Assembly: GCF_014799995.1 (NCBI RefSeq)
Contig: NZ_JAAVGY010000034.1
Span: forward strand, 1-16,054
From: Helicobacter sp.
Lineage (GTDB): Bacteria; Campylobacterota; Campylobacteria; Campylobacterales; Helicobacteraceae
DNA: 16,054 bases
Direction: 5' to 3'
The notes below the pieces were generated by a model. That model did no database searches, had not been told where the DNA came from, and saw nothing but the letters and a program-made list of their open reading frames with translations. Both the position numbers and the translations under genes were made by a program. This document shows, one piece after another, positions 8,128 through 13,937 of the stretch (position 1 is its first letter; each line of letters opens with the position of its first letter).

Positions 8128-8282
8128 TTGCGTCATTGTGAGGAATGAGTAGAGCGAATGACGAAGCAATCCATAATAACGCACTTAAAAATAAATTAAA
8201 CAATGGAATCTTTAAACTATCGGTGAAATTCTAAATTATGGATTGCCACGCAAGTTTTACAAACTTGCTCGCAATGACGCAA
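8128..8282. repeat. Dispersed inverted-repeat element, copy 2 (best preserved, 155 bases)
   Basis: The ends are an 11-base perfect inverted repeat, TTGCGTCATTG (8128-8138) and CAATGACGCAA (8272-8282). Inside is a second, 12-base perfect inverted repeat, GCAATCCATAAT (8166-8177) and ATTATGGATTGC (8235-8246), around the core AAACAATGGAATCTTTAAA (8198-8216). A further small hairpin, GCAAGttttacaAACTTGC (8250-8268), lies near the right end. There is no ORF. The layout resembles REP/BIME or MITE-like non-autonomous elements. Confidence 0.8.
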
Positions 8283-8294
8283 TGGTTAATTTTC

Positions 8295-8433
8295 TGTCAT
8301 TGAGAGCCGATTTATAGGCGTGGCAATCTATAATAATGTGCTTCAGTAAATTCAAACAATGGAATCTTTAAAGTTAAAGGCAAGATTTTAGATTATAGAT
8401 TGCTTCGTCCTTGCAGTCCTCGCAAGGACGCAA
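8295..8433. repeat. Dispersed inverted-repeat element, copy 3
   Basis: It lies 12 bases after copy 2 in the same orientation. The inner arms GCAATCTATAAT (8323-8334) and ATTATAGATTGC (8392-8403) are perfectly complementary and flank the same 19-base core (8354-8372) as copy 2. The outer ends are imperfect (TGTCATTG at 8295-8302; CAAGGACGCAA at 8423-8433). Bases 8393-8425 are identical over 33 bases to 13866-13898 in copy 4. Confidence 0.8.
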
Positions 8434-8481
8434 TAGCAGAATTATAAGTATGCAAGGACATAGCAAAAAGTGCAAAGTATG

Positions 8482-9177
8482 CTAAGAAATCTGCATTTCC
8501 CTTAGAATCTGCTCCACTACTACTTTAGGATTCTGCGCCTTATAAATCGGACGCCCCACAACGATAAAATCACTCTGCGCCTCCTTGGCGTCCTCTAGGC
8601 TTGCTACGCGCTTCTGGTCGCCGCTACTCTCACCAAAAGGACGAATCGCGGGAGTAAGCGTCAAAAAGTCCGCTCCTAATTGCTCTTTGATTGTTTTGGA
8701 TTCCGCACAAGAGCAAACAACGCCATTGATATTGCATTCTTTCGCGAGTTTTGCAAACTCCAAGACTTGCGTTTGCAATCCCGTGTGATAAATTTCAAAA
8801 AAGCTTTTTTCATCAAAACTTGTCAGTGCAGTTACCGCCATTACCAAAGGAGGATTTGGGATTTTTTTCAGACGCTCTACTACCTCTTTCATCGCTTCTG
8901 CACCACTACTTGCGTGAATCGTAATCATATCCACCCCAAGCTTCGCTATTTCATCAACGCTATCCCCCATTGTATTAGGAATATCATAAAGCTTCAAATC
9001 CAAGAAAACACGAAAAAGCGGATTAATGGCTTTGATTTGTTCCAAAAATGCCCTACCATCTCGGATAAAACTACGCAACCCCACCTTTACCCACAGATAA
9101 TCCTTGTCCTTTAATGATTCTAGCAAAGCCAAATTTTCTTCTGCACTTGGCAAATCTAGAGCGATACAAAGCTTCAT
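8482..9177 (-). CDS. pyrF: Orotidine 5'-phosphate decarboxylase
   Basis: The 231-residue TIM-barrel enzyme converts OMP to UMP, the last step of de novo pyrimidine synthesis. The catalytic DxKxxD motif is intact in FLDLKLYDIPNT (D60, K62, D65). Phosphate-binding elements are TPAIRPFG (175-182) and VVGRPIY (206-212), and K31 in KVG matches the conserved N-terminal lysine. An AAGGAG site lies 6 bases before the ATG. It is the last gene of the minus-strand operon, after nusB and the glycosyltransferase remnant. It may also have its own promoter with an overlapping palindrome (9200-9219). As I recall, pyrF in H. pylori lies at the other end of the kdsA-ribH-nusB group, so the order here would be rearranged. 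Confidence 0.97.
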   Translation of the reverse strand: MKLCIALDLPSAEENLALLESLKDKDYLWVKVGLRSFIRDGRAFLEQIKAINPLFRVFLDLKLYDIPNTMGDSVDEIAKLGVDMITIHASSGAEAMKEVVERLKKIPNPPLVMAVTALTSFDEKSFFEIYHTGLQTQVLEFAKLAKECNINGVVCSCAESKTIKEQLGADFLTLTPAIRPFGESSGDQKRVASLEDAKEAQSDFIVVGRPIYKAQNPKVVVEQILREMQIS

Positions 9178-9199
9178 AGAAACTCCTTGAGATTTTTAA

Positions 9200-9219
9200 A
9201 TAATATGATTGCAATCATA
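9200..9219 (-). promoter_or_regulatory. Palindrome overlapping a possible pyrF promoter
   Basis: TATGATTGCAATCATA (9204-9219) is a perfect 16-base palindrome ending 27 bases before the pyrF ATG. Its right edge on the minus strand merges with TATTAT (9200-9205), a possible -10 box, placing the palindrome in the -10 to -30 interval where repressors often bind. A T-rich run lies upstream. Promoter and operator roles are both inferred. Confidence 0.35.
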
Positions 9220-9281
9220 ACTTTAAAAAAATAAAAAAGATTTGAACTCCAACTCTCTTTAGCCGCTTGCGATTCTAACAC

Positions 9282-9572
9282 TTAAAATGATTTTGGAATC
9301 ATTGCATTTAAAGTGTCTTGTTCGGAAAACTTAGGATTGTTTGTTTGCAAAAAGGCTATGGATTGAGCTTGTAGATTCTGCGCTCTCCACTCTTGGACAT
9401 TAAATAAAACAAATCCAAAATTAAAGCCCATTGCGTGAATATGCAAACTTTCCGCCACTGCAGCGATTTTGTCTTGCAAAGAAAGTGAAAAGAGTTCTCT
9501 CAAATCACACAATATAAACATATCCAAATCCAAGCACAAAGCTTTTCCGCTTCTAGGGGCAGGCTTCGGCAA
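9282..9572 (-). pseudogene. Remnant of a family 8 glycosyltransferase (LPS glucosyl/galactosyltransferase type)
   Basis: The 96 codons open from a TTG. They contain the GT8 nucleotide-sugar site ALCLDLDMFILCDLRELFSL, with the DxD metal motif at residues 15 and 17. After it come GFNFGFVLFNVQEWRAQNL and SEQDTLNAM, which match the FNxGvllinl..W and QDaLN blocks of the family. Complete GT8 enzymes have about 80-100 residues before the DxD and over 100 after the QDxLN. Both parts are missing here, and the gap between DKIAAVA and FNFG is short. A stop codon (TAA) lies two codons before the TTG, and no good ribosome binding site is seen. It is wedged between nusB and pyrF in the same orientation. 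I take it as a decayed insertion of a lipopolysaccharide gene; expression of a short peptide cannot be excluded. Confidence 0.75.
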
Positions 9573-9600
9573 ACTTTAAAATAAAATTCGCGACATTCCC

Positions 9601-10245
9601 TTATTTAGCCCTCTTAAAAGACTTGCGGTGTGCGACAAAATCTTTTTTGGATTCTCTTTTTTTGTCTTTAGAATCCCTTTTGGGTTTGGGTTTCATCTGA
9701 TTTTTGATTTGTTTGGAATGCTTGGGGACATTGGATTTAGGAGTCTCGCTAGATTGTAAAACTTCGGAATCTTTAAGGCTTTTTCGCTCTGCTTTTTGGG
9801 CTAGTCTTTGCTGCTCCAATGCGATTCTAATCTCCTCTAAGGGTAGTTCATTATTCTTTGCGATTCCGTCTAACACACCATTGATAAACTTCGCCGATAA
9901 CTCATAACTAAAGCTCTTTGCAATCTCCAAAGCCTCGTTAATCACGATTGCCTTGTCTGTCTTGCTAAACACAATCTCATAAGCCCCTAGCCGCAAAATC
10001 GCGCGTTCTATCTCTCCAATGCGCCCGAAATCCCAATCTTTAAGCTGATGCGTAATGCGCAAATCTAGGGCTTCGAGATTCTCAACTGCGCCAGAAAATA
10101 GCTTTAATGCAAAATCCTTTTGTGCATTCTTGATTTTTTGTTCCTCTAAAATTTCCTCAATAAATTTTGAGATTCCCTCATTACCGCTGCCATAGGCATA
10201 CAAAAGTTGCACCACCACTTCACGTACTTGGCTTCTTGTCGCCAT
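9601..10245 (-). CDS. nusB: Transcription antitermination factor NusB with a long basic C-terminal tail
   Basis: Residues 1-131 form a complete NusB: MATRSQVREVVVQLLYAY at the start, KDWDFGRIGEIERAILRLGAYE in the middle, and AIVINEALEIAKSFS...KFINGVLDGIAK at the end. With NusE (S10), NusB binds boxA RNA and supports rRNA antitermination. The usual length is about 130-140 residues. Here a further ~83 residues follow: a charged helix (LEEIRIALEQQRLAQKAER), then a disordered stretch very rich in Lys/Ser/Arg ending KSFKRAK. The tail is open, with ordinary codon use, and no frameshift is evident. The ATG directly abuts the ribH stop (TAAATG), with a GGGG-type site inside ribH, so translation is coupled. 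Confidence 0.95.
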   Translation of the reverse strand: MATRSQVREVVVQLLYAYGSGNEGISKFIEEILEEQKIKNAQKDFALKLFSGAVENLEALDLRITHQLKDWDFGRIGEIERAILRLGAYEIVFSKTDKAIVINEALEIAKSFSYELSAKFINGVLDGIAKNNELPLEEIRIALEQQRLAQKAERKSLKDSEVLQSSETPKSNVPKHSKQIKNQMKPKPKRDSKDKKRESKKDFVAHRKSFKRAK

Positions 10246-10716
10246 TTATGCCCCTATTTTGCGATAAAGATTAATCAGCTCAATCAAACCCGCCATAGAT
10301 TCAAAGCCTTTGTTACCAGCCTTTGTGCCTGCGCGTTCAATGGCTTGCTCAATAGAATCTGTTGTCAGCACGCCAAAGGTTACTGCCGCACCATAACGAA
10401 TCGTAACATTTGCGATTCCTTTTGTCGCCTCCGCACTCACATAATCAAAATGAGGTGTAGCCCCGCGAATGATTGCGCCCAAGCAGCATACGCCGTCATA
10501 ATCTCCTTGTGAGAGGACTTTCTCCAATGCGAAAGGAATCTCAAAAGCTCCGGGCACTAAAATATGCGTGAGATTCTCCTCTCTCCCTCCGTGACGCAAA
10601 AAACAATCCTTTGCACCCTCCACTAGCCTATCGGTAATCAAATGATTAAACCGACTAGAAATAATGGCGATTTTCTCATCGCCTAAGAGTGATAAATTTC
10701 CCTCAATGATTTGCAT
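10246..10716 (-). CDS. ribH: 6,7-dimethyl-8-ribityllumazine synthase
   Basis: The 156-residue enzyme joins 5-amino-6-ribitylaminouracil with dihydroxybutanone phosphate, the penultimate step of riboflavin synthesis. It normally assembles into a pentamer or a 60-mer shell. Visible hallmarks are SRFN (21-24), VPGAFEIPFA (54-63), GAIIRGATPHFDYV (80-93, catalytic H89), FGVLTTD (114-120) and AGTKAGNKG (129-137). It overlaps kdsA by 14 bases, with an AAAGGA site within kdsA. It abuts nusB, the classical ribH-nusB pairing. Its second substrate is made by RibB, encoded by ribBA further along the window. Confidence 0.98.
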   Translation of the reverse strand: MQIIEGNLSLLGDEKIAIISSRFNHLITDRLVEGAKDCFLRHGGREENLTHILVPGAFEIPFALEKVLSQGDYDGVCCLGAIIRGATPHFDYVSAEATKGIANVTIRYGAAVTFGVLTTDSIEQAIERAGTKAGNKGFESMAGLIELINLYRKIGA

Positions 10717-11539
10717 AATTTTCCTTTGTTAAAAGAGATTGAATCTCTAAAAGTTGCTCGCAAAGCCCTAAAAGTTGCTTTGGCGTAAGCATATTTGGAC
10801 CATCACTCAAAGCCTTTTGCGGATTAAGATGTGTCTCGGCGAATAATCCATCAATCCCAACTGCAGTTGCGGCACGTGCAAGTAAGGGAGCATAACGACT
10901 ATCCCCCCCGCTTTTACCATTCAAACCGCCGGGCATCTGCACCGCGTGCGTTGCGTCAAAAATCACAGGCGCGAACTCTCGCATAATCGCTAGTGAGCGC
11001 ATATCCACTACCAAATTCCCATAGCCAAAGCTACTTCCACGTTCTGTTAGACAAACTTTGTATTTTAAAGAATTTTCAAGATTCGCTTCCTCTACGACTT
11101 CATTTCGCGCCTTTGCGCGCACTTTTAGAGCCTTTAGGACAGAATATTTCATATCGGAGGGATTCATAAATTGCCCCTTTTTGATATTCACCACTGCGTC
11201 TGTTTGTGCTGCTGCGACAATCAAATCGGTTTGACGACACAAAAAAGCTGGAATCTGTAAAATATCCACAACCTTTGCCGCAGGGGCTGCTTGGTGCGTT
11301 TCGTGAATGTCTGTAAGTAATTTGTAACCAAATTTTGCCTTGATTTTCGCTAGAGATTCTAACCCTCTTTCAAGTCCCGGTCCGCGATAAGATTCTAAAC
11401 TCGTCCGATTGGCTTTATCAAAACTCGCTTTAAAATAAAAATCAATGTTTTGATTCTCTTGAAGCGGCTTTAGCGATTCCGCAATTTCCTCCAAAATCTC
11501 ATCATTTTCTATTACACACGGACCTGCGATGATTATCAT
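10703..11539 (-). CDS. kdsA: 3-deoxy-D-manno-octulosonate 8-phosphate synthase (metal-dependent type)
   Basis: The 278-residue TIM-barrel enzyme condenses phosphoenolpyruvate with arabinose 5-phosphate, the first committed step to Kdo for lipopolysaccharide. C8 in IIAGPCVIEN marks the metal-dependent class; the metal-free E. coli type has Asn at this place. The other expected ligands are H198 (DATHAVQ), E235 (FAETH) and D246 (LSDGPNM). Substrate loops include FKASFDKANRTS and PGGLNGKSGGDSRYAP. An AAAGGAT site lies about 6 bases before the ATG. It starts 3 bases after the carbonic anhydrase stop and overlaps ribH, so it sits in the centre of the coupled operon. A G7 run lies in the SGGD codons (10913-10919). 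Confidence 0.98.
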   Translation of the reverse strand: MIIIAGPCVIENDEILEEIAESLKPLQENQNIDFYFKASFDKANRTSLESYRGPGLERGLESLAKIKAKFGYKLLTDIHETHQAAPAAKVVDILQIPAFLCRQTDLIVAAAQTDAVVNIKKGQFMNPSDMKYSVLKALKVRAKARNEVVEEANLENSLKYKVCLTERGSSFGYGNLVVDMRSLAIMREFAPVIFDATHAVQMPGGLNGKSGGDSRYAPLLARAATAVGIDGLFAETHLNPQKALSDGPNMLTPKQLLGLCEQLLEIQSLLTKENYANH

Positions 11540-11542
11540 TTT

Positions 11543-12253
11543 TTATCCTTTCAATAAATTAAATTCGTGTCTTTTGAAGTCATAATTATACACTTCCCCA
11601 CTCTCTATAATATAGTGCCAACCATAGAGATTTAATGTACGTGCGAGATATTTTTCTTTTACTTTTGGATAGGTAAAAAGATTCATAATCTGCCGTTCAA
11701 TATTGATTTGCTCTGTCAAAAAGCTACGCATTGCGGTTGTTTTTGGATTAAGTGATAGCACTTGCGTCTTGACAGGTTCAATGAGTTTGAGCCAATTTCT
11801 GACATTGGGCATATTGACAAAATGCGATTCCTCATAAAGTGCCGCACAGCCCCCACAATGCGAATGCCCACAAATAATGATATTTTCAACCTTTAATTCT
11901 TCTAACGCATATTCAATCGCCGAAGTTGTCGCCAAATATTCATCAGTCGCGCGATAAGGGGGCACAATATTAGCGATATTGCGCACGACAAAAAGTTCTC
12001 CGGGCAAGGTATTTGTAATCAGATTTGGCACGACACGAGAATCTGCACAACCCACGAAAAGCGTGTGGGGATTCTGTCCTTCTTTAAGATTTTCAAATAA
12101 TTCTTTATAAGCTAAAAAATTTTCTTCTTTGAATTTAATCACCCCTTCAAAGAGCAAATCAATCGTGTTTTGAGGATTAGAAGCGACTTTAGAATTATGG
12201 GATAAATTTTCGGATTTTTTTGCTTCCTCTTGCGTCTGATTCTTTTGAGACAT
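11543..12253 (-). CDS. can: Beta-class carbonic anhydrase
   Basis: The 236-residue enzyme interconverts CO2 and bicarbonate, important for capnophilic, acid-exposed bacteria. Zinc ligands are C69, H130 and C133, in FVGCADSRVVPNL and CGHSHCGGC. The catalytic D71-R73 pair (ADSR) is present. FVVRNIANIVPPY is also typical. The C-terminal LNLYGWHYIIESGEVYNYD matches epsilonproteobacterial homologues of the H. pylori HP0004 type. About 30 polar residues rich in Asn/Ser/Lys precede the conserved part. No N-terminal signal peptide is seen, so the location is cytoplasmic. TAAGGAT lies 5-6 bases before the ATG. It is 18 bases after motB and 3 before kdsA, as expected for one operon. Confidence 0.95.
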   Translation of the reverse strand: MSQKNQTQEEAKKSENLSHNSKVASNPQNTIDLLFEGVIKFKEENFLAYKELFENLKEGQNPHTLFVGCADSRVVPNLITNTLPGELFVVRNIANIVPPYRATDEYLATTSAIEYALEELKVENIIICGHSHCGGCAALYEESHFVNMPNVRNWLKLIEPVKTQVLSLNPKTTAMRSFLTEQINIERQIMNLFTYPKVKEKYLARTLNLYGWHYIIESGEVYNYDFKRHEFNLLKG

Positions 12254-12271
12254 TATAATCCTTACATCGCC

Positions 12272-13045
12272 TTAAGGTGTAACTTTCGTTAGGCTTTCCA
12301 TTGCAGCAGATAAATCCTCACCTACGCTATAAACATACAAATCCACGCGTCTATTTTTCGCACGCATTGAGGGAATCTCGTTATTAGCAATAGGAGAAAA
12401 CTCTCCCTCTCCTCCCCCTAGCACGCGTGCTTTTGCCACACCTTGCGCAATAATAAGGTCTGCGACATTTACCCCACGCGCAATAGACAATTCCAAATTA
12501 TCCGCAAAGATAGAATCCTCGCGCACAGGAATATTATCGGTGTGTCCTATGGCTTTAATCAGCACCGCATTAGGAAGCTTGGCAAATTCCATTGAAAGAC
12601 GTTTAAGAAACGCAATCCCGCTTGGATTCTCTAAAGTCGCGCTTCCACTTTTGAAAAGCAACTCATCTGGGATTCTAATCACGATTCCTTTCTCTGCTTC
12701 CTCTAGCTCTACTGATGGTCCATTAGAAATGCGATTGACTTCATTATAGTCTGTAATCAAACTTGCAAAAATATTGACGACATTGTCCATTTCTACTTCT
12801 GTTTCCATTGGTGTGGCTTTCACGAGTGCGGGGGGATTGATTTGCGTTTGCGAACCCTTTTCAAGAACCGCCAAAGAACCCTCCAAAGAACCGATAGCTA
12901 ATGCGATTCTTTGTGTATCAAAAGTCGCCATTGAGAGCAACAAAATAAAAAATGTCAGAATCAGAGTAACCATATCTCCATAAGTTCCAAGCCACAATGG
13001 AACGCCTTGAGGGCAGTCGCAAGCTGGACATTTGTTTTTCGCCAC
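12272..13045 (-). CDS. motB: MotB/PomB-type flagellar stator protein
   Basis: The 257-residue protein has one N-terminal membrane helix (about 18-40) with the ion-binding D24 in LGTYGDMVTLILTFFILLLS. A linker follows, then a peptidoglycan-binding OmpA-like domain (about 120-242: LLFKSGSATL, IKAIGHTDNIPV, LSIARGVNVADLI, MRAKNRRVDLYV). With MotA/PomA it forms the stator that converts ion flow to flagellar torque. The N-terminus, with CDCPQGVPLW before the helix, resembles sodium-type PomB (which I recall as CDCPPPGLPLW) more than the proton-type MotB of H. pylori. Ion choice is inferred. The start is GTG at 13043-13045 with AAGGGG about 5 bases upstream. No motA/pomA lies beside it; it leads the can-kdsA-ribH-nusB-pyrF operon. 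Confidence 0.9.
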   Translation of the reverse strand: MAKNKCPACDCPQGVPLWLGTYGDMVTLILTFFILLLSMATFDTQRIALAIGSLEGSLAVLEKGSQTQINPPALVKATPMETEVEMDNVVNIFASLITDYNEVNRISNGPSVELEEAEKGIVIRIPDELLFKSGSATLENPSGIAFLKRLSMEFAKLPNAVLIKAIGHTDNIPVREDSIFADNLELSIARGVNVADLIIAQGVAKARVLGGGEGEFSPIANNEIPSMRAKNRRVDLYVYSVGEDLSAAMESLTKVTP

Positions 13046-13085
13046 TTTTTCCCCTTAAACTCGCAAGTTTAGTTAAAATTGCGGG

Positions 13086-13091
13086 ATTATA
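13086..13091 (-). promoter_or_regulatory. Promoter of the motB-can-kdsA-ribH-nusB-pyrF operon
   Basis: Perfect TATAAT on the minus strand, 41 bases before the motB GTG, with an expected start near 13079. Its upstream (-35) region overlaps the -10 box of the opposing dedA promoter. Confidence 0.65.
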
Positions 13092-13104
13092 GCTTGATTT
13101 TAGT

Positions 13105-13110
13105 TATAAT
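13105..13110 (+). promoter_or_regulatory. Promoter of the dedA-family gene
   Basis: Perfect TATAAT on the plus strand, 31 bases before the TTG start, after a TTGATTTTAGT stretch. The start site would be near 13117. The two -10 boxes of this divergent region are only 13 bases apart. Confidence 0.65.
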
Positions 13111-13141
13111 CTTATTTAATTTTTGAATTTGTGAGGAAAAT

Positions 13142-13750
13142 TTGCAGGCGATTGTGGATTTATTACTAGAATCAATCCATTCCTTTGGGTATTTTGGAAT
13201 CTTTTTTCTAATGTTTTTAGAAAGTAGCTTTATCCCCTTTCCAAGCGAAGTTGTGATGATACCCGCAGGAGTTTTGGCGCATCTTGGCAAGATGAATTTC
13301 TTTATCGCGATTCTCTGCGGTATTTTAGGCTCACTCGCAGGCGCACTCTTAAATTATTATTTGGCATTTTCCTTTGGACGCGAGGTTTTAATAAAATTTG
13401 GCAAATATGTGTTTTTTGATGAAAAGACGATGATAAAAATGGAAAATTTCTTTGCCAAACACGGACATATTTCTACTTTTAGCGGACGTTTGATTCCTGT
13501 CGTGAGGCAGTATATTTCACTCCCTGCGGGGCTTGGCAAAATGCCCCTTGTGCGCTTTTGCCTCTATACTTCTTTAGGTGCGGGCATTTGGACGACTATT
13601 CTAACCACACTTGGCTACTTTTTAGGACAAAATGAAACACTCCTAAAAGAATCTTTGCATTGGGTTACTTCAACCTTAATCGGGATTGTGTGCTGTCTCG
13701 TTGCTTGGTATGTTTATTTCCAACAACACAAAAAGAAAGGCAGAATTTAA
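13142..13750 (+). CDS. DedA-family (SNARE-associated/VTT domain) inner-membrane protein
   Basis: The 202-residue membrane protein has the DedA signature: E27 in FLESSFIPFPSEVVMIPAG, the GSLAGALLNYYLAFSFGR helix region, and the re-entrant motif STFSGRLIPVVRQYISLPAG (111-130). GKMPLVRFCLYTSLGAGIW follows. Two hydrophobic helices and a lysine-rich tail (HKKKGRI) end the protein. Members of this family flip undecaprenyl phosphate or phospholipids across the inner membrane and support envelope integrity and the proton gradient. Which lipid this one handles is not known. The start is TTG at 13142, with GAGGA 4-5 bases upstream; no better start keeps the first helix whole. It is alone and diverges from motB. 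A repeat follows directly after the stop. Confidence 0.92.
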   Translation: MQAIVDLLLESIHSFGYFGIFFLMFLESSFIPFPSEVVMIPAGVLAHLGKMNFFIAILCGILGSLAGALLNYYLAFSFGREVLIKFGKYVFFDEKTMIKMENFFAKHGHISTFSGRLIPVVRQYISLPAGLGKMPLVRFCLYTSLGAGIWTTILTTLGYFLGQNETLLKESLHWVTSTLIGIVCCLVAWYVYFQQHKKKGRI

Positions 13751-13751
13751 A

Positions 13752-13903
13752 GGTTATGGATTGTCCTTGCGAGCAAGTTTGCAAACTTGCGCAGCAATCT
13801 ACAATATTAGATTTTCAACAAATCAAATAATAAAATCACAAAAAGCTTAAAGGTGAGACTTTAGGTTATAGATTGCTTCGTCCTTGCAGTCCTCGCAATG
13901 ACA
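13752..13903. repeat. Dispersed inverted-repeat element, copy 4, between convergent dedA and ribBA
   Basis: The arms are GCAATCTACAAT (13794-13805) and GTTATAGATTGC (13865-13876), with mismatches. The right end is identical over 33 bases to copy 3. Near the left end is a perfect 18-base palindrome, GCAAGTTTGCAAACTTGC (13773-13790), matching the small hairpin in copy 2. A second TTATGGATTG (13754-13763) at the left edge suggests two overlapping units. It begins 2 bases after the dedA stop and ends 35 bases before the ribBA stop. No other terminator is seen for either gene. Confidence 0.75.
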
Positions 13904-13937
13904 ATTCGTAAAATTCTCATAGCGACCCATTGCATTC

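Larger units (their letters stand above)
7917..8481. other. 565-base non-coding region between rubrerythrin and pyrF
   Basis: No credible gene is seen on either strand. It holds the rubrerythrin promoter (7949-7957), a degenerate repeat piece (8020-8107) and two fuller copies of the inverted-repeat element (8128-8282 and 8295-8433). After the pyrF stop codon (8482) there is only a weak TAGCA...TGCTA hairpin (about 8461-8484), so a pyrF terminator is not obvious. Confidence 0.8.

Noticed and set aside
8020..8433. Possible CRISPR array because of several repeated GCAATC-type motifs
   Set aside because: Units are long (~150 bases), inverted and diverged, without uniform short repeats and spacers, and there are no cas genes.
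8680..9114. 144-codon plus-strand reading frame opposite pyrF
   Set aside because: It lies wholly antisense to a well-conserved gene, and its translation shows no recognisable domain.
10913..10919. G7 run in kdsA as a phase-variation switch
   Set aside because: It encodes the conserved SGGD loop of an essential enzyme, so codon constraint explains it.
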